From assembly GCF_050876985.1 (NCBI RefSeq), contig NZ_JBPAPP010000005.1: a stretch of 64,000 nt of DNA; one strand, given 5' to 3'. The notes under the pieces are model-generated. The model was not told where the DNA came from, made no database searches, and was given only the letters and a program-made list of their open reading frames with translations. Shown piece after piece: positions 7,555 through 16,677 of the stretch (position 1 is its first letter; each line of letters starts with the position of its first letter). The position numbers were made by a program, and so were the translations under genes. The stretch is from Halopseudomonas sp002296055 (GTDB lineage: Bacteria; Pseudomonadota; Gammaproteobacteria; Pseudomonadales; Pseudomonadaceae).

Positions 7555-9032
7555 TCCGCCCGCACCGCCCGGTCCTGCGCCCATTGCCGCAGGGCCTGCA
7601 GTTTCTCGGCCATGACCACCGACAGCGGCGCCGTGCGGCTGATGGCATTGAGGATATGTACGCTACCAAGTCGGCCGTCACCGGCAGCGTTGGCATACAC
7701 TGCCGACACCACCGCCTGCTCGATTTCCGCCCCAGAAAAGCCCTCGCTCGCCTGAGCCAGCTGCTGCAGGTCAAACTGACTGGCGTCGAACCCGCGCTTG
7801 CTCAGGTGAATACCGAAGATATCGGCACGTACGGCCTCATCAGGCAGGTCGACAAAGAACAGTTCATCAATGCGGCCCTTGCGAATCAACTCTGGCGGCA
7901 ACTGGCTGACGTCGTTGGCCGTGGCCACCAAAAATACCCGCGACTGGCGCTGGGCCATCCAGGTCAACAGTGTGCCGAGCATGCGTCGCGATACACCGCT
8001 GTCACTCTGATCGCCGGCCACGCCCTTTTCGATTTCATCGATCCAGAGCACGCACGGCTCCAGCGCATCGGCCATTTGCAACGCATCGCGCAGATTCTTT
8101 TCCGTCTCGCCGATGTATTTGTTGTACAGCCCCGCCATATCCAGGCGCAGTAACGGCAGCCCCCAGAGCCCGGCCACTGCCTTGGCCGCCAGGCTTTTGC
8201 CGGCGCCCTGCACACCCACCAGCAGCACACCTCGCGGGCGGTCCTGAGCAAGATCAGCCTGCGTGAAAGCGCTCTGCCGTTCAGCCAGCCACTCTTTCAA
8301 GCGCTGCAGGCCACCCACATCACCGAAGCGCGCGGTTTCCTGCTCAAAGTGCAACACACCATCCATGCCCAGCAGCTCGAACTTGGCCTTGTTCAGCGCC
8401 GGCAAGTCGGTCTGATCGATAGCGCCATCGTCAATAATCAGATTGCGCGCCAGGCGCCGCGCCTCATCGTGTGTGGTGCCCCGCAGGTTTCGCACCACCT
8501 GCTGCAGGGTGCTGTTGTCGGTGCGCACGCGCTGCCCCTTGTTGGCGGCGCTCCAACGCACGGCTTCCTCGCGAACGATGGCGTTAAGCTCTTCTTCACT
8601 CGGCATGTTCAGCTGCAGCCGCACGGCCAGGCGCGTGAGCTCAGGCGGCAGCGTCAGCCCGTGACTGATCAGCAGCAGTGTCGGCGCACTCGCGGCGCTA
8701 CTTTGCGCCAGGCTTTTCAAGTGCCGAACGATGCGCGGCGAGTCGAGGAAGGGGTGCAGGTCGCAGAAGACATAAAGCGCATCATCCGCGGCGCGGCGCA
8801 CCATCTCCAACGCGACCTCAGGGTCGCGCGAGTCTTGCTCGTCGTCCACATCGGTACCAAAACCGAGACGGCTGAGACCGTCAAGATGGTTCCAGGTGTA
8901 CCAGGTTTGCGCCCGTTGCACCGCCAGTGAGCCGATGGTTTCAAGTACACGCAGCTCCTGCCAGGACTCGATAACAATCAGCCGCACCCGCGACTCAAGC
9001 AGCAACCCCAGATCATGAATATCGTTTTTCAA
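7551..9032 (-). CDS. Ycf46-like AAA family ATPase
   Basis: 493 residues. The N-terminal half (1-230) is a helical domain with a degenerate ATPase-like look (VRLIVIESWQELRVLETI). The C-terminal half is an AAA module with Walker A around K279 (GVQGAGKS), Walker B WIDEIEKG and sensor ATANDV. It resembles the Ycf46 group conserved in cyanobacteria, plastids and many proteobacteria, linked in cyanobacteria to photosynthesis and inorganic-carbon adaptation. The role in a heterotroph is not settled. The gene sits in the conserved Pseudomonas slot before the HIT gene. Confidence 0.85.
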   Translation of the reverse strand: MKNDIHDLGLLLESRVRLIVIESWQELRVLETIGSLAVQRAQTWYTWNHLDGLSRLGFGTDVDDEQDSRDPEVALEMVRRAADDALYVFCDLHPFLDSPRIVRHLKSLAQSSAASAPTLLLISHGLTLPPELTRLAVRLQLNMPSEEELNAIVREEAVRWSAANKGQRVRTDNSTLQQVVRNLRGTTHDEARRLARNLIIDDGAIDQTDLPALNKAKFELLGMDGVLHFEQETARFGDVGGLQRLKEWLAERQSAFTQADLAQDRPRGVLLVGVQGAGKSLAAKAVAGLWGLPLLRLDMAGLYNKYIGETEKNLRDALQMADALEPCVLWIDEIEKGVAGDQSDSGVSRRMLGTLLTWMAQRQSRVFLVATANDVSQLPPELIRKGRIDELFFVDLPDEAVRADIFGIHLSKRGFDASQFDLQQLAQASEGFSGAEIEQAVVSAVYANAAGDGRLGSVHILNAISRTAPLSVVMAEKLQALRQWAQDRAVRAD

Positions 9033-9144
9033 CCCACGCCTCCGCTGTGTCCCTTCTATCCCGATAGTGCCAATCCGGCTGCCTGCGGTACACTGCCAGG
9101 CATGCGGTTATCGACCGCGCCCCCAGCCAACCAAGGAGCGCAGC

Positions 9145-9483
9145 GTGGATTGTCTGTTCTGCAAGATCATCGACGGTAAGATCCCGTCCAAAAAGATATA
9201 CGAAGACGATCAGGTCTTCGCCTTTCACGATATCAACCCACAGGCGCCAGTGCACTTTCTGGTGATTCCGAAAAAACACATCGCCACCCTCAACGATGTA
9301 ACAGAGGATGACCGCGCGGTCGTCGGCCACATGGTGTACACCGCCCAGAAGCTGGCGAATGAATTGGGCTGCGAGGCGGGCTTTCGCACCGTATTCAACT
9401 GCAACGAAATGGGCGGCCAGACGGTCTACCATATTCACCTGCATGTTCTCGGCCAGCGCCAGCTGACCTGGCCGCCGGGCTGA
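9145..9483 (+). CDS. HIT family nucleotide-binding protein (HinT-like)
   Basis: Purine nucleoside phosphoramidase-type protein of 112 residues. The histidine triad is intact (H96, H98, H100 in YHIHLHV). The N-terminal CLFCKIIDGKIP is typical of the HinT branch. A GTG start at 9145 is chosen because AAGGAG lies just upstream and homologues begin with this DCLFCKI segment. An ATG 26 codons earlier would add an unconserved extension. It is followed after 35 bp by coq7. Confidence 0.93.
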   Translation: MDCLFCKIIDGKIPSKKIYEDDQVFAFHDINPQAPVHFLVIPKKHIATLNDVTEDDRAVVGHMVYTAQKLANELGCEAGFRTVFNCNEMGGQTVYHIHLHVLGQRQLTWPPG

Positions 9484-9518
9484 GACCACGCAGTACCCAC
9501 TCTGACGCCGGAGCAAAC

Positions 9519-10163
9519 ATGAGCACACGTCATTACAGTTTTCTGGACCGTCTGCTGAATCAGGCTGACCAGTCGCTACGCACCCTGGTGCCGGGTGCAG
9601 CGCAACCTCAACGTCCCTCACCGGCACAACACCTGGCCAACGTGCCACTGGATGCCGAGGAGCGCCGCCATATCGCCGGCCTGATGCGCATCAATCACAC
9701 CGGCGAGGTCTGCGCCCAGGCGCTGTATCAGGGCCAGGCGCTGACCGCCAAGCTGCCGGAAGTTCGCGAAAAGATGGAGCATGCCGCCGCTGAGGAAGTC
9801 GATCACCTGGCCTGGTGCGAGCAGCGGCTGGTTGAATTGGGCAGCCGCACCAGCGTGTTCAACCCGCTGTTCTACGGCATGTCCTTTGGTATGGGAGCTG
9901 CGGCAGGGCTGATCAGCGATCGCATCAGCCTGGGCTTTGTCGCCGCCACCGAGCAACTGGTCGAGCGTCATCTGGATGACCACCTGACCCAGCTGCCGGA
10001 GGAAGACATCAAGTCACGCGCAATTCTGGAGCAGATGCGCGAAGACGAGATTGAGCATGGTCACGCCGCGCTGGAGGCTGGCGGCGCGGTCTTTCCCGCG
10101 CCGGTCAAACAGGCCATGGTGCTGCTGTCCAAGGTAATGACCAAGGCGACCTACAAAGCCTGA
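9519..10163 (+). CDS. coq7: 2-polyprenyl-3-methyl-6-methoxy-1,4-benzoquinone hydroxylase
   Basis: Di-iron monooxygenase of ubiquinone synthesis (Coq7/CLK-1 type), replacing UbiF in Pseudomonas. The 214-residue protein has the ferritin-like ligand set: E in NHTGEVCAQ, EExxH in AAEEVDHLAW, and a second ExxxH in EDEIEHGHAAL. It acts at the inner membrane. The end of the gene overlaps the convergent DUF1145 gene by 13 bp. Confidence 0.96.
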   Translation: MSTRHYSFLDRLLNQADQSLRTLVPGAAQPQRPSPAQHLANVPLDAEERRHIAGLMRINHTGEVCAQALYQGQALTAKLPEVREKMEHAAAEEVDHLAWCEQRLVELGSRTSVFNPLFYGMSFGMGAAAGLISDRISLGFVAATEQLVERHLDDHLTQLPEEDIKSRAILEQMREDEIEHGHAALEAGGAVFPAPVKQAMVLLSKVMTKATYKA

Positions 10164-10429
10164 TTGATTGCTCGCACGGTATCGGGGTGACGCAGGTGCA
10201 GCACCCCGAACACCATTACCTGCAACAGATGGCTGCCGGTGGAGCCCAGCTTTTTGAGCTTGCGGTACATCAGCAAGCACTCCACCACATGCACGCCCAG
10301 CACCACCAGCGCGATCAGATGCAGTCGCTGCGGATTGGGCACCTCGATCAGACCCGCCAGGCTAAGCAACACCGTCAACCAGAACGCCAGCATCATCAGC
10401 TTGGCGAGTAACATGAATGCGCGCATCAC
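10151..10429 (-). CDS. DUF1145 family small membrane protein
   Basis: 92 residues with two to three hydrophobic segments (about 5-28, 34-56 and part of 65-80), resembling the DUF1145/YhhL family of unknown function. The TAG stop lies within the 3' end of coq7 on the other strand, so the genes overlap tail to tail. P. aeruginosa has speD in the interval between coq7 and the OsmC/vfr genes; here only this gene is present. A good start context (ATGATGCGC after GGGAGTT) supports it as real. Confidence 0.72.
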   Translation of the reverse strand: MMRAFMLLAKLMMLAFWLTVLLSLAGLIEVPNPQRLHLIALVVLGVHVVECLLMYRKLKKLGSTGSHLLQVMVFGVLHLRHPDTVRAINQAL

Positions 10430-10535
10430 AACTCCCTGTCTTTTATTATCGGAGTCTCGATAGTAGCGGTCAGCGGGTCGCTGCCAAGGGCCTGCTCAGC
10501 CAAACGGCTGACTGAAGGCGCCAGCAGCAGAGCAC

Positions 10536-10958
10536 TCAGTCGATTTCGACGATCTCGTAATCGTGGGTCACTTCAACGCCGGCGCGGCCCATCAGAATGG
10601 ACGCCGAGCAGTATTTTTCAGCCGACAGCTCTACCGCACGCTTTACGTGTGCTTCCTTGAGGTTCTTGCCGGTCACCACAAAGTGCAGATGGATCTTGGT
10701 AAAGACCTTGGGCTCAACATCCGCACGTTCGGCAGCCAGCTCGGTATGCACATCGCGGATGTCCTGCCGGGCCTTCTTCAGAATGCTGACCACATCAAAG
10801 CTGGCGCAGCCACCCAGGCCTACCAGCACGGTTTCCATCGGGCGGATACCCATGTTGCGGCCACCGGCCTCCGGCGGACCGTCCATGACCACGGTGTGAC
10901 CACTACCGGACTCACCCAGAAACATGACACCATCGACCCACTTGATCGTCGCTTTCAT
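10536..10958 (-). CDS. OsmC family protein
   Basis: OsmC/Ohr-fold protein of 140 residues, likely a thiol peroxidase or redox-related protein. Two conserved cysteines are visible, one in LGGCASFD and one in EKYCSASILM, matching the catalytic pair of the family. The ATG at 10958 (MKATIKW) is preferred, with GGGAG six bases before it, over a start six codons upstream. It is divergent from vfr, as in Pseudomonas. Substrate (organic peroxide or other) cannot be told from sequence. Confidence 0.88.
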   Translation of the reverse strand: MKATIKWVDGVMFLGESGSGHTVVMDGPPEAGGRNMGIRPMETVLVGLGGCASFDVVSILKKARQDIRDVHTELAAERADVEPKVFTKIHLHFVVTGKNLKEAHVKRAVELSAEKYCSASILMGRAGVEVTHDYEIVEID

Positions 10959-11137
10959 TACTTGCTCCCGCCGCAAAATCGCTCGAAGGCCGGGAGAATA
11001 CCACAGCCACCTGCGACAGATGCCCGCACTGGTCAGGATGGCAAAAACTGGACATAATCCGGTTTGGTCTCACGCTGAGGCTGACACGGAGGCGCCGCAT
11101 TTTCCGCCGGCGCAATGACGGCCAGGACACGCTTTTA

Positions 11138-11782
11138 ATGGTTTCAATCAACCTGACTCCTAAAATAAAAAACATCGATGCTTTTCTTGCCCACTGCCAT
11201 CGCCGCCGCTTTGCGGCACGCAGTACGCTGATCCACGCAGGCGACAGCTCGGACAGCCTGTTTTATATCGTCAAGGGCTCGGTCACCATTCTGATCGAGG
11301 ACGAGCAAGGGCGCGAAATGATCATCGCCTATCTCAACCAAGGCGACTTCTTTGGCGAAATGGGGTTGTTTGATCTCACCCCGGCCCAACACGACCGCAG
11401 CGCCTGGGTGCGCGCCAAGACCGAGTGCGAGGTGGCTGAGGTCAGCTATGCCAAGTTCCGCGAACTCACCCAGCGCGACCCCGACCTGCTCTACGCCGTC
11501 GGCCGCCAGATGGCCGAGCGCCTGCGCAAGACCACCCGCAAGGTCGGCGATCTGGCCTTCCTGGATGTTACCGGCCGCGTCGCGGGCACCTTGCTGGAGC
11601 TGTGCAAGCTGCCCGACGCCATGACCCACCCCGACGGCATGCAGATCAAGATCACCCGACAGGAAATCGGCCGCATCGTTGGTTGCTCGCGGGAAATGGT
11701 TGGCCGTGTGCTCAAAAGCCTGGAAGAGCAAGGGCTGATTGAGGTGAAGGGTAAAACCATGGTGGTCTACGGCACGCGCTGA
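11138..11782 (+). CDS. vfr: cAMP-responsive global regulator Vfr (CRP family)
   Basis: 214-residue CRP/FNR-family transcription factor. The cyclic-nucleotide pocket carries GEMGLF (73-78) with E74 and R87/S88 as the cAMP phosphate contacts. The C-terminal helix-turn-helix reads TRQEIGRIVGCSREMVGRVL, the classic CRP/Vfr recognition helix. In P. aeruginosa Vfr controls virulence, motility and secretion genes. No strong CRP-type palindrome was found in its own 160-bp upstream region. Confidence 0.95.
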   Translation: MVSINLTPKIKNIDAFLAHCHRRRFAARSTLIHAGDSSDSLFYIVKGSVTILIEDEQGREMIIAYLNQGDFFGEMGLFDLTPAQHDRSAWVRAKTECEVAEVSYAKFRELTQRDPDLLYAVGRQMAERLRKTTRKVGDLAFLDVTGRVAGTLLELCKLPDAMTHPDGMQIKITRQEIGRIVGCSREMVGRVLKSLEEQGLIEVKGKTMVVYGTR

Positions 11783-11799
11783 TCAGGGTCTGTTGCCAG

Positions 11800-12076
11800 G
11801 GAAGCACTGACTAATTCCACACGCCCTCTGCGAGTGCTCAAGCGCGCAGATGCAAGGCGCGATGTGCAGCCAATAGTGGCTCTATTGGCAAGCAGCGCAA
11901 CGCAGCAGATGCATGCTTGAGCGCTCGCCCTAAGGGGCGTTCAGGTTGGGCCGCATCCGGCTGGGCTGCACTCTGCGTTGTAGCTTCTCGACAGATCCCG
12001 ACATGCCCTCAAAATCACGCCTTGATTGCAGCCCAGCCTGAACGCCAGAGGGCATGCGGAATTAATCAGCGCTTCC
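11800..12076. mobile_element. MITE-like element, 277 bp, with 31-bp terminal inverted repeats
   Basis: The ends 11800-11830 and 12046-12076 are inverted repeats matching at 27 of 31 positions, and all four differences are transitions. Directly flanking both ends is CCAG (11796-11799 and 12077-12080), a candidate 4-bp target duplication. Inside are a second inverted repeat (11936-11951 with 12031-12046, 15 of 16) and a perfect 8-bp stem hairpin at 11869-11889. No plausible protein is encoded, so it is non-autonomous. It fills almost all of the 339-bp vfr-bioA gap. Confidence 0.8.
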
Positions 12077-12121
12077 CCAGTGTACAATCGCTCCCCAGGC
12101 CACTTCTGGAGGAGCTGAAAC

Positions 12122-13474
12122 ATGGGTTTGAACAACGACTGGATGCAGCGCGATATTTCTGTGCTCTGGCATCCCTGCACCCAGATGAAAGACCACGAGC
12201 ACATGCCGGTCATCCCGATCCAGCGCGGGGAAGGCATCTGGCTGCACGACTTTGAGGGCAACCGCTACATGGATGCGGTCAGCTCCTGGTGGGTCAATAT
12301 CCTTGGCCACGCCAACCCCTACATCAACGAGCGCGTGAAACAACAGCTCGACACCCTGGAGCACGTGATTCTGGCCGGCTTCAGCCACCCGCCGGTGGTC
12401 GAGCTGTCCGAGCGTCTGGTGCAGATGACACCAGCGCCACTGACTCGCTGCTTCTACGCCGACAACGGCTCCTCCTGTATCGAAGTGGCGCTGAAAATGA
12501 GCTTTCATTACTGGCTCAACACCGGCAAGCCGCAGAAAAAGCGCTTTATCACCCTGTCCAACAGCTACCACGGCGAAACCCTGGCAGCGCTGGCCGTGGG
12601 CGATGTCGCGCTCTACAAGGAAACCTATCAGCCGCTGCTGATGGACGTGATTACCGTCCCCTCCCCTGACTGCTACTACCGCGAAGACGGCGTCAGCTGG
12701 GAGGAGCACAGCCGGCAGATGTTTGCGCACATGGAGCAGGCACTGGCCGACAACCACGAGGAAGTGGCCGCCGTGATCGTCGAGCCGCTGATTCAGTGCG
12801 CTGGCGGCATGCGCATGTATCATCCGGTGTACCTCAAGCTGCTGCGCGAGGCCTGCGACCGCTACGGCGTACACCTGATTCACGACGAGATCGCTGTTGG
12901 CTTTGGCCGCACCGGCAGCTTGTTTGCCTGCGAGCAGGCCGACATTGCACCGGACTTTCTCTGCCTGTCCAAGGCGCTGACCGCCGGCTACCTGCCGATG
13001 GCGGTGTGCATGACTAACGACCGCATCTACCAGGCGTTCTACGACGACTACGAAAGCATGCGCGCCTTCCTGCACTCGCACAGCTACACCGGCAACCCGC
13101 TGGCCTGCGCTGCCGCGTTGGCAACGCTGGACCTGCTGGAGCGCGATAACGTGATCGAGGCCAACAAGGCCCTGTCGGCGCACATGGCCAAGGCCACCGC
13201 GCATTTTGTCGACCACCCGCACGTGGCCGAAGTCCGCCAGACCGGCATGGTACTGGCCATCGAGATGGTGAAAGACAAAGCGACAAAAGAGGCCTACCCC
13301 TGGCAAGAGCGCCGTGGCATCCGCGTCTATCAGCACGCCCTGAAGAACCAGGCCATGCTGCGCCCGCTCGGCAGCGTGGTGTATTTCATGCCGCCCTATG
13401 TGATTACGCCGGAGCAGATCGACCATCTGGCCAGTGTCGCCTGGGAAGGCATCCAGCTGGCCACCCGGGACTGA
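12122..13474 (+). CDS. bioA: Adenosylmethionine-8-amino-7-oxononanoate aminotransferase
   Basis: PLP enzyme of biotin synthesis that converts KAPA to DAPA using S-adenosylmethionine as amino donor. The 450-residue protein has the class III aminotransferase fold. The PLP lysine is K284 (CLSKALTAGYLP), with HDEIAVGFGRTG as the cofactor Asp/Glu region. The N-terminal WHPCTQMKDHE is diagnostic of BioA. SD GGAGGAG lies just before the ATG. A TACAAT -10-like hexamer at 12083-12088 lies 7 bp past the MITE end, so the -35 region falls within the element. Confidence 0.96.
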   Translation: MGLNNDWMQRDISVLWHPCTQMKDHEHMPVIPIQRGEGIWLHDFEGNRYMDAVSSWWVNILGHANPYINERVKQQLDTLEHVILAGFSHPPVVELSERLVQMTPAPLTRCFYADNGSSCIEVALKMSFHYWLNTGKPQKKRFITLSNSYHGETLAALAVGDVALYKETYQPLLMDVITVPSPDCYYREDGVSWEEHSRQMFAHMEQALADNHEEVAAVIVEPLIQCAGGMRMYHPVYLKLLREACDRYGVHLIHDEIAVGFGRTGSLFACEQADIAPDFLCLSKALTAGYLPMAVCMTNDRIYQAFYDDYESMRAFLHSHSYTGNPLACAAALATLDLLERDNVIEANKALSAHMAKATAHFVDHPHVAEVRQTGMVLAIEMVKDKATKEAYPWQERRGIRVYQHALKNQAMLRPLGSVVYFMPPYVITPEQIDHLASVAWEGIQLATRD

Positions 13475-13478
13475 CGCC

Positions 13479-14204
13479 ATGCGGGTATCGCGCTTTTATC
13501 TGGATCGCCCGCTGAGCGCTGGCGAGGTGCTGCTCGACGGCGATGTCGCCCACTACATCGGCCGGGTGCTGCGGTTGGCGCCCGGTGCGCCAGTGCAGAT
13601 TTTCAACGGCAGCGGCCAGGAGTGGCCGGGGGAGATCAGCGCGGTCAGCAAGCGCGAGGTCAGCGTGCAGCTGCAGGCGCCCATCGAGGGCACACCGGAG
13701 TCACCGCTGCATACGCACTTGGGCCAGGCGCTGTCTCGGGGTGAGCGCATGGACTGGGCGATTCAGAAAGCGGTCGAGCTGGGCGTGAGTGAAATCACCC
13801 CCCTGTTTACCGAGCGCTGCGAGGTCAAGCTGCAGGGCGAGCGCGCCGACAAGCGCCAGAGCCACTGGCAGCAGGTTGCGATCAGCGCCTGCGAGCAGTG
13901 CGGCCGCAGCGTGGTGCCGGTTATTCACCCACCAGCGGCGCTGCAGGACTGGATGGCCGAGCTACAGGCCGAGGTCAAGCTGGTGCTGCATCACCGTACC
14001 GACCAGGACCTGGGCAGCCTCAGCGCACCGGCATCGGCGGCGCTGCTGATCGGCCCGGAGGGCGGGCTCAGCGCCAGTGAAATCGACCAGGCCGAGCGCG
14101 CCGGCTTTCATGCGGCCTGCTTTGGCCCGCGCGTGCTGCGCACAGAAACCGCGCCGATTGTGGCGCTAACCCTACTGCAGCGGCTGTGGGGCGACTTTCG
14201 CTAG
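13479..14204 (+). CDS. rsmE: 16S rRNA (uracil(1498)-N3)-methyltransferase
   Basis: SPOUT-fold methyltransferase modifying U1498 of 16S rRNA. 241 residues from the ATG at 13479, 4 bp after the bioA stop. The N-terminal PUA-like region (1-70) precedes the knot domain with LLIGPEGGLSASEID and GPRVLRTETAPI, both family hallmarks. An in-frame ATG upstream lies inside bioA and is rejected. The bioA-rsmE pair is conserved in Pseudomonas. Confidence 0.95.
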   Translation: MRVSRFYLDRPLSAGEVLLDGDVAHYIGRVLRLAPGAPVQIFNGSGQEWPGEISAVSKREVSVQLQAPIEGTPESPLHTHLGQALSRGERMDWAIQKAVELGVSEITPLFTERCEVKLQGERADKRQSHWQQVAISACEQCGRSVVPVIHPPAALQDWMAELQAEVKLVLHHRTDQDLGSLSAPASAALLIGPEGGLSASEIDQAERAGFHAACFGPRVLRTETAPIVALTLLQRLWGDFR

Positions 14205-14207
14205 GGC

Positions 14208-16376
14208 TCAGTCAAACCGCAGCTGCTCAGCCGGCTGCGGACGGCCCAGCAGATAGCCTTGCCCCAGGGTGCAATGCTCCCGGAGCAATAATGCTATCTG
14301 CTCATCACGCTCTATGCCTTCGGCCACCACCGTCAGGTCAAGCGCACGGCTCAGCGCTATCAACGCTTGGCACACCTTCAGCTGCCGTTGATCTTGATGA
14401 GCATCATGGAGGAAGCTGCGATCCAGCTTGATGATGTGCAGCGGAAAGCGGTTAAGGTAACCGAGGGAACAGTAACCGGTACCAAAATCGTCCAACGCGA
14501 TGCGCACCCCCATGCCGGCCAGCTCACGCAGGGTACTGAGCACCAGCGCATCCTGATCAATCAACAGGCTTTCGGTGATTTCCAGCACCAGGCTCTGCGG
14601 CGCCAGACCGCTGCTGCGCAGAATCTCGCGTAGACGCGCAGGAAAGTCCCGTTCTTGCAGCTGTCGGCCGGACAGGTTGACCGAACAGTGCAGCTGGCTG
14701 GCACCGGCAAGCTGCCAGGTTCGCACCTGGCTGCAGGCCTGCTGCAACACCCAGTTGCCTACCGCAACAATTTCGCCCAGTTCCTCCAACAGCGGTACAA
14801 AAACGGCAGGTGAAATCGCCTCGCCACCATGCTGCCAACGCAGCAGGGCCTCAACGGCCGTCGCCCGCCGGCTGTGCAAATCAACCACCGGCTGGTAATG
14901 CAGACTGAACTCACCGCGCTGCAGCGCCTGCAGCAGGTCGCTCTCCAACTGCAACCGGCGGCGCACATTCACCTGCATGGATTGGTCAAAGCGCTCAAAG
15001 CGCGCCTTGCCGGCGTCCTTGGCGCTATAAAGGGCCAGGTCCGCAGCCTGCAAGGCTTCCTCAAGCCCTTGCCCCGGCGCCAGCGGCGCAACCCCGATAC
15101 TGGCGCTGACCACCACACAGCGCTCCCCCAGCCGCAGGGGCTCGCGCAGCGCGACCAGCGCACGTGCGGCAACCTGGTCGGCGTCCTCAAGGCAGGCCAG
15201 GTCATCGAGCAACATGACAAACTCATCGCCGCCAAAGCGTGCCAGCTGATCACCGGGGCGCAGGCAGTCACGCAACCGTTCGGCAACCCATACCAACACG
15301 CGGTCTCCGGCGGCATGTCCAAGGCTGTCGTTAATCAGTTTGAAACGATCAAGGTCAATAAACAGCACTGCGGCATGACGCGCACCCGGCAGTTGCAAGC
15401 GCTCAACCGCAGCCTGCAGCTGGTGATTGAGCTGATCACGGTTGATCAACCCGGTCAGCGCATCATGGCCGGCGGCATGCTCAAGCTGACGCTGTATGCG
15501 CCGCCGCTCGCTGATGTCGGTTTGCGAGCCTGCCAGGCGGCGATGCCCGCTGGCATCCAGCTCGACCACTCCGCGTGTCAGCACCCACATATAACTGCCG
15601 TCGGCGCGCCGCATGCGATATTCATGACGCACCCAGGGCGTGCACCCTTGCAGGTGCGCGTCAAAGGCCGCGCGCAAGGCCGACAAATCCGCTGGGTGTA
15701 CGCGCGCAAACCAGCTGGCAGCCTGCTCACCCAGCTGGGCCGGCGTCATGCCCAGCATGCTGGCCCAGCGCGCCGAGACATACAGCCGATCAGTGGTTAC
15801 ATTCCAGTCCCAGATCCCGTCGTTGGCACCGCGCAGAGCATGGGCATAGCGCCCCTCACTGGCTTCCAACGCCTGGTGCTCCGCTTGAACATAAGCATCG
15901 GCAGCCACCCCCATATCAAAGAAAACGATTTTCAGCAGGCTGTCGACGCGATCCAGTTGCTCAGCCAGCCGCTCCGGTGCGTGGGCCAAGACCTGTCGCA
16001 ATGCGCGGGCCAGAAACAGCCGGTAGGCGCCCAAGTACCATCGCAGCTCCACCCCCACCTGCTCGTGGATCTGACCAATGCGTACTCGCTCCTGCAGGTA
16101 ATCATCGTCAATGTGGCCGGCAAATAGCCGGCGATAGTAGTGCAGCTGGCGCTGCTTGAGCTGGCTCACCCTGTCCGGGCCAGACAGGATGGCTGCGGTT
16201 TCCGGATAGCCCGCCAGACGATCGTACAGCTCGTCGAGAAAGGCGCGGCTAATCGCGTCACCCTCTGCCGCGAGCTGACGCAGGCGCTCGCCGTCAGCCT
16301 CACCCCAATCCAGATAATCAAGGCGTTGACGCAGGCCCGAGGCATCCAGCCCCAACTGATCGAGTAACGGCCTCAT
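14208..16376 (-). CDS. Globin-coupled sensor with PAS, GGDEF and EAL domains
   Basis: 722-residue c-di-GMP enzyme. Residues 1-155 form a protoglobin-type sensor: the RIGQIHEQVG segment places the candidate heme-ligating histidine at H104, followed by the characteristic WYLGAYR. A PAS fold follows (about 170-290), then a GGDEF domain with intact FGGDEF (381-386) and an EAL domain with EAL at 509-511 and DDFGTGY. Both catalytic signatures are present, so it could make and break c-di-GMP under oxygen control. It is cytoplasmic with no membrane segment. Its stop is 3 bp from the convergent rsmE stop. Confidence 0.9.
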   Translation of the reverse strand: MRPLLDQLGLDASGLRQRLDYLDWGEADGERLRQLAAEGDAISRAFLDELYDRLAGYPETAAILSGPDRVSQLKQRQLHYYRRLFAGHIDDDYLQERVRIGQIHEQVGVELRWYLGAYRLFLARALRQVLAHAPERLAEQLDRVDSLLKIVFFDMGVAADAYVQAEHQALEASEGRYAHALRGANDGIWDWNVTTDRLYVSARWASMLGMTPAQLGEQAASWFARVHPADLSALRAAFDAHLQGCTPWVRHEYRMRRADGSYMWVLTRGVVELDASGHRRLAGSQTDISERRRIQRQLEHAAGHDALTGLINRDQLNHQLQAAVERLQLPGARHAAVLFIDLDRFKLINDSLGHAAGDRVLVWVAERLRDCLRPGDQLARFGGDEFVMLLDDLACLEDADQVAARALVALREPLRLGERCVVVSASIGVAPLAPGQGLEEALQAADLALYSAKDAGKARFERFDQSMQVNVRRRLQLESDLLQALQRGEFSLHYQPVVDLHSRRATAVEALLRWQHGGEAISPAVFVPLLEELGEIVAVGNWVLQQACSQVRTWQLAGASQLHCSVNLSGRQLQERDFPARLREILRSSGLAPQSLVLEITESLLIDQDALVLSTLRELAGMGVRIALDDFGTGYCSLGYLNRFPLHIIKLDRSFLHDAHQDQRQLKVCQALIALSRALDLTVVAEGIERDEQIALLLREHCTLGQGYLLGRPQPAEQLRFD

Positions 16377-16614
16377 TACGGTGACTCCTTTCTACCGCAC
16401 GCTGCCGACAACCGGCGCCCTGCTTGATTCACTCGCGTGCTATACGTTGGTCAACCCACACACGAGCGACACTGGCGCAGCAACATCGGCGCAACCGCTT
16501 GATGTGAAAGCGACATCATTCTAGCGCTGCCCCCACTGCCTGTTGAGGTGGGCTCAGGCCAGATTGCGCTTTTACTGACCTGGGTCAAAAGCCAGCCTCC
16601 CAGCGCCTTGCCAA

Positions 16615-16643
16615 TTGACCCATTCGGGCCCCTTGGGTAATGT
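16615..16643 (+). promoter_or_regulatory. Candidate xseB-ispA-dxs promoter in the 301-bp GGDEF/xseB spacer
   Basis: TTGACC (16615-16620), 17-bp spacer, TAATGT (16638-16643), 35 bp before the xseB ATG. A perfect palindrome TGACC-TG-GGTCA at 16576-16587 lies just upstream and could be an operator. The remainder of the divergent spacer (16377-16574) shows no gene. Its only other visible feature is a GATGT/ACATC inverted pair near 16500-16516. Confidence 0.5.
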
Positions 16644-16677
16644 TCAGCCGTTTAATCCAACGCCAGCTGAGGTAACC

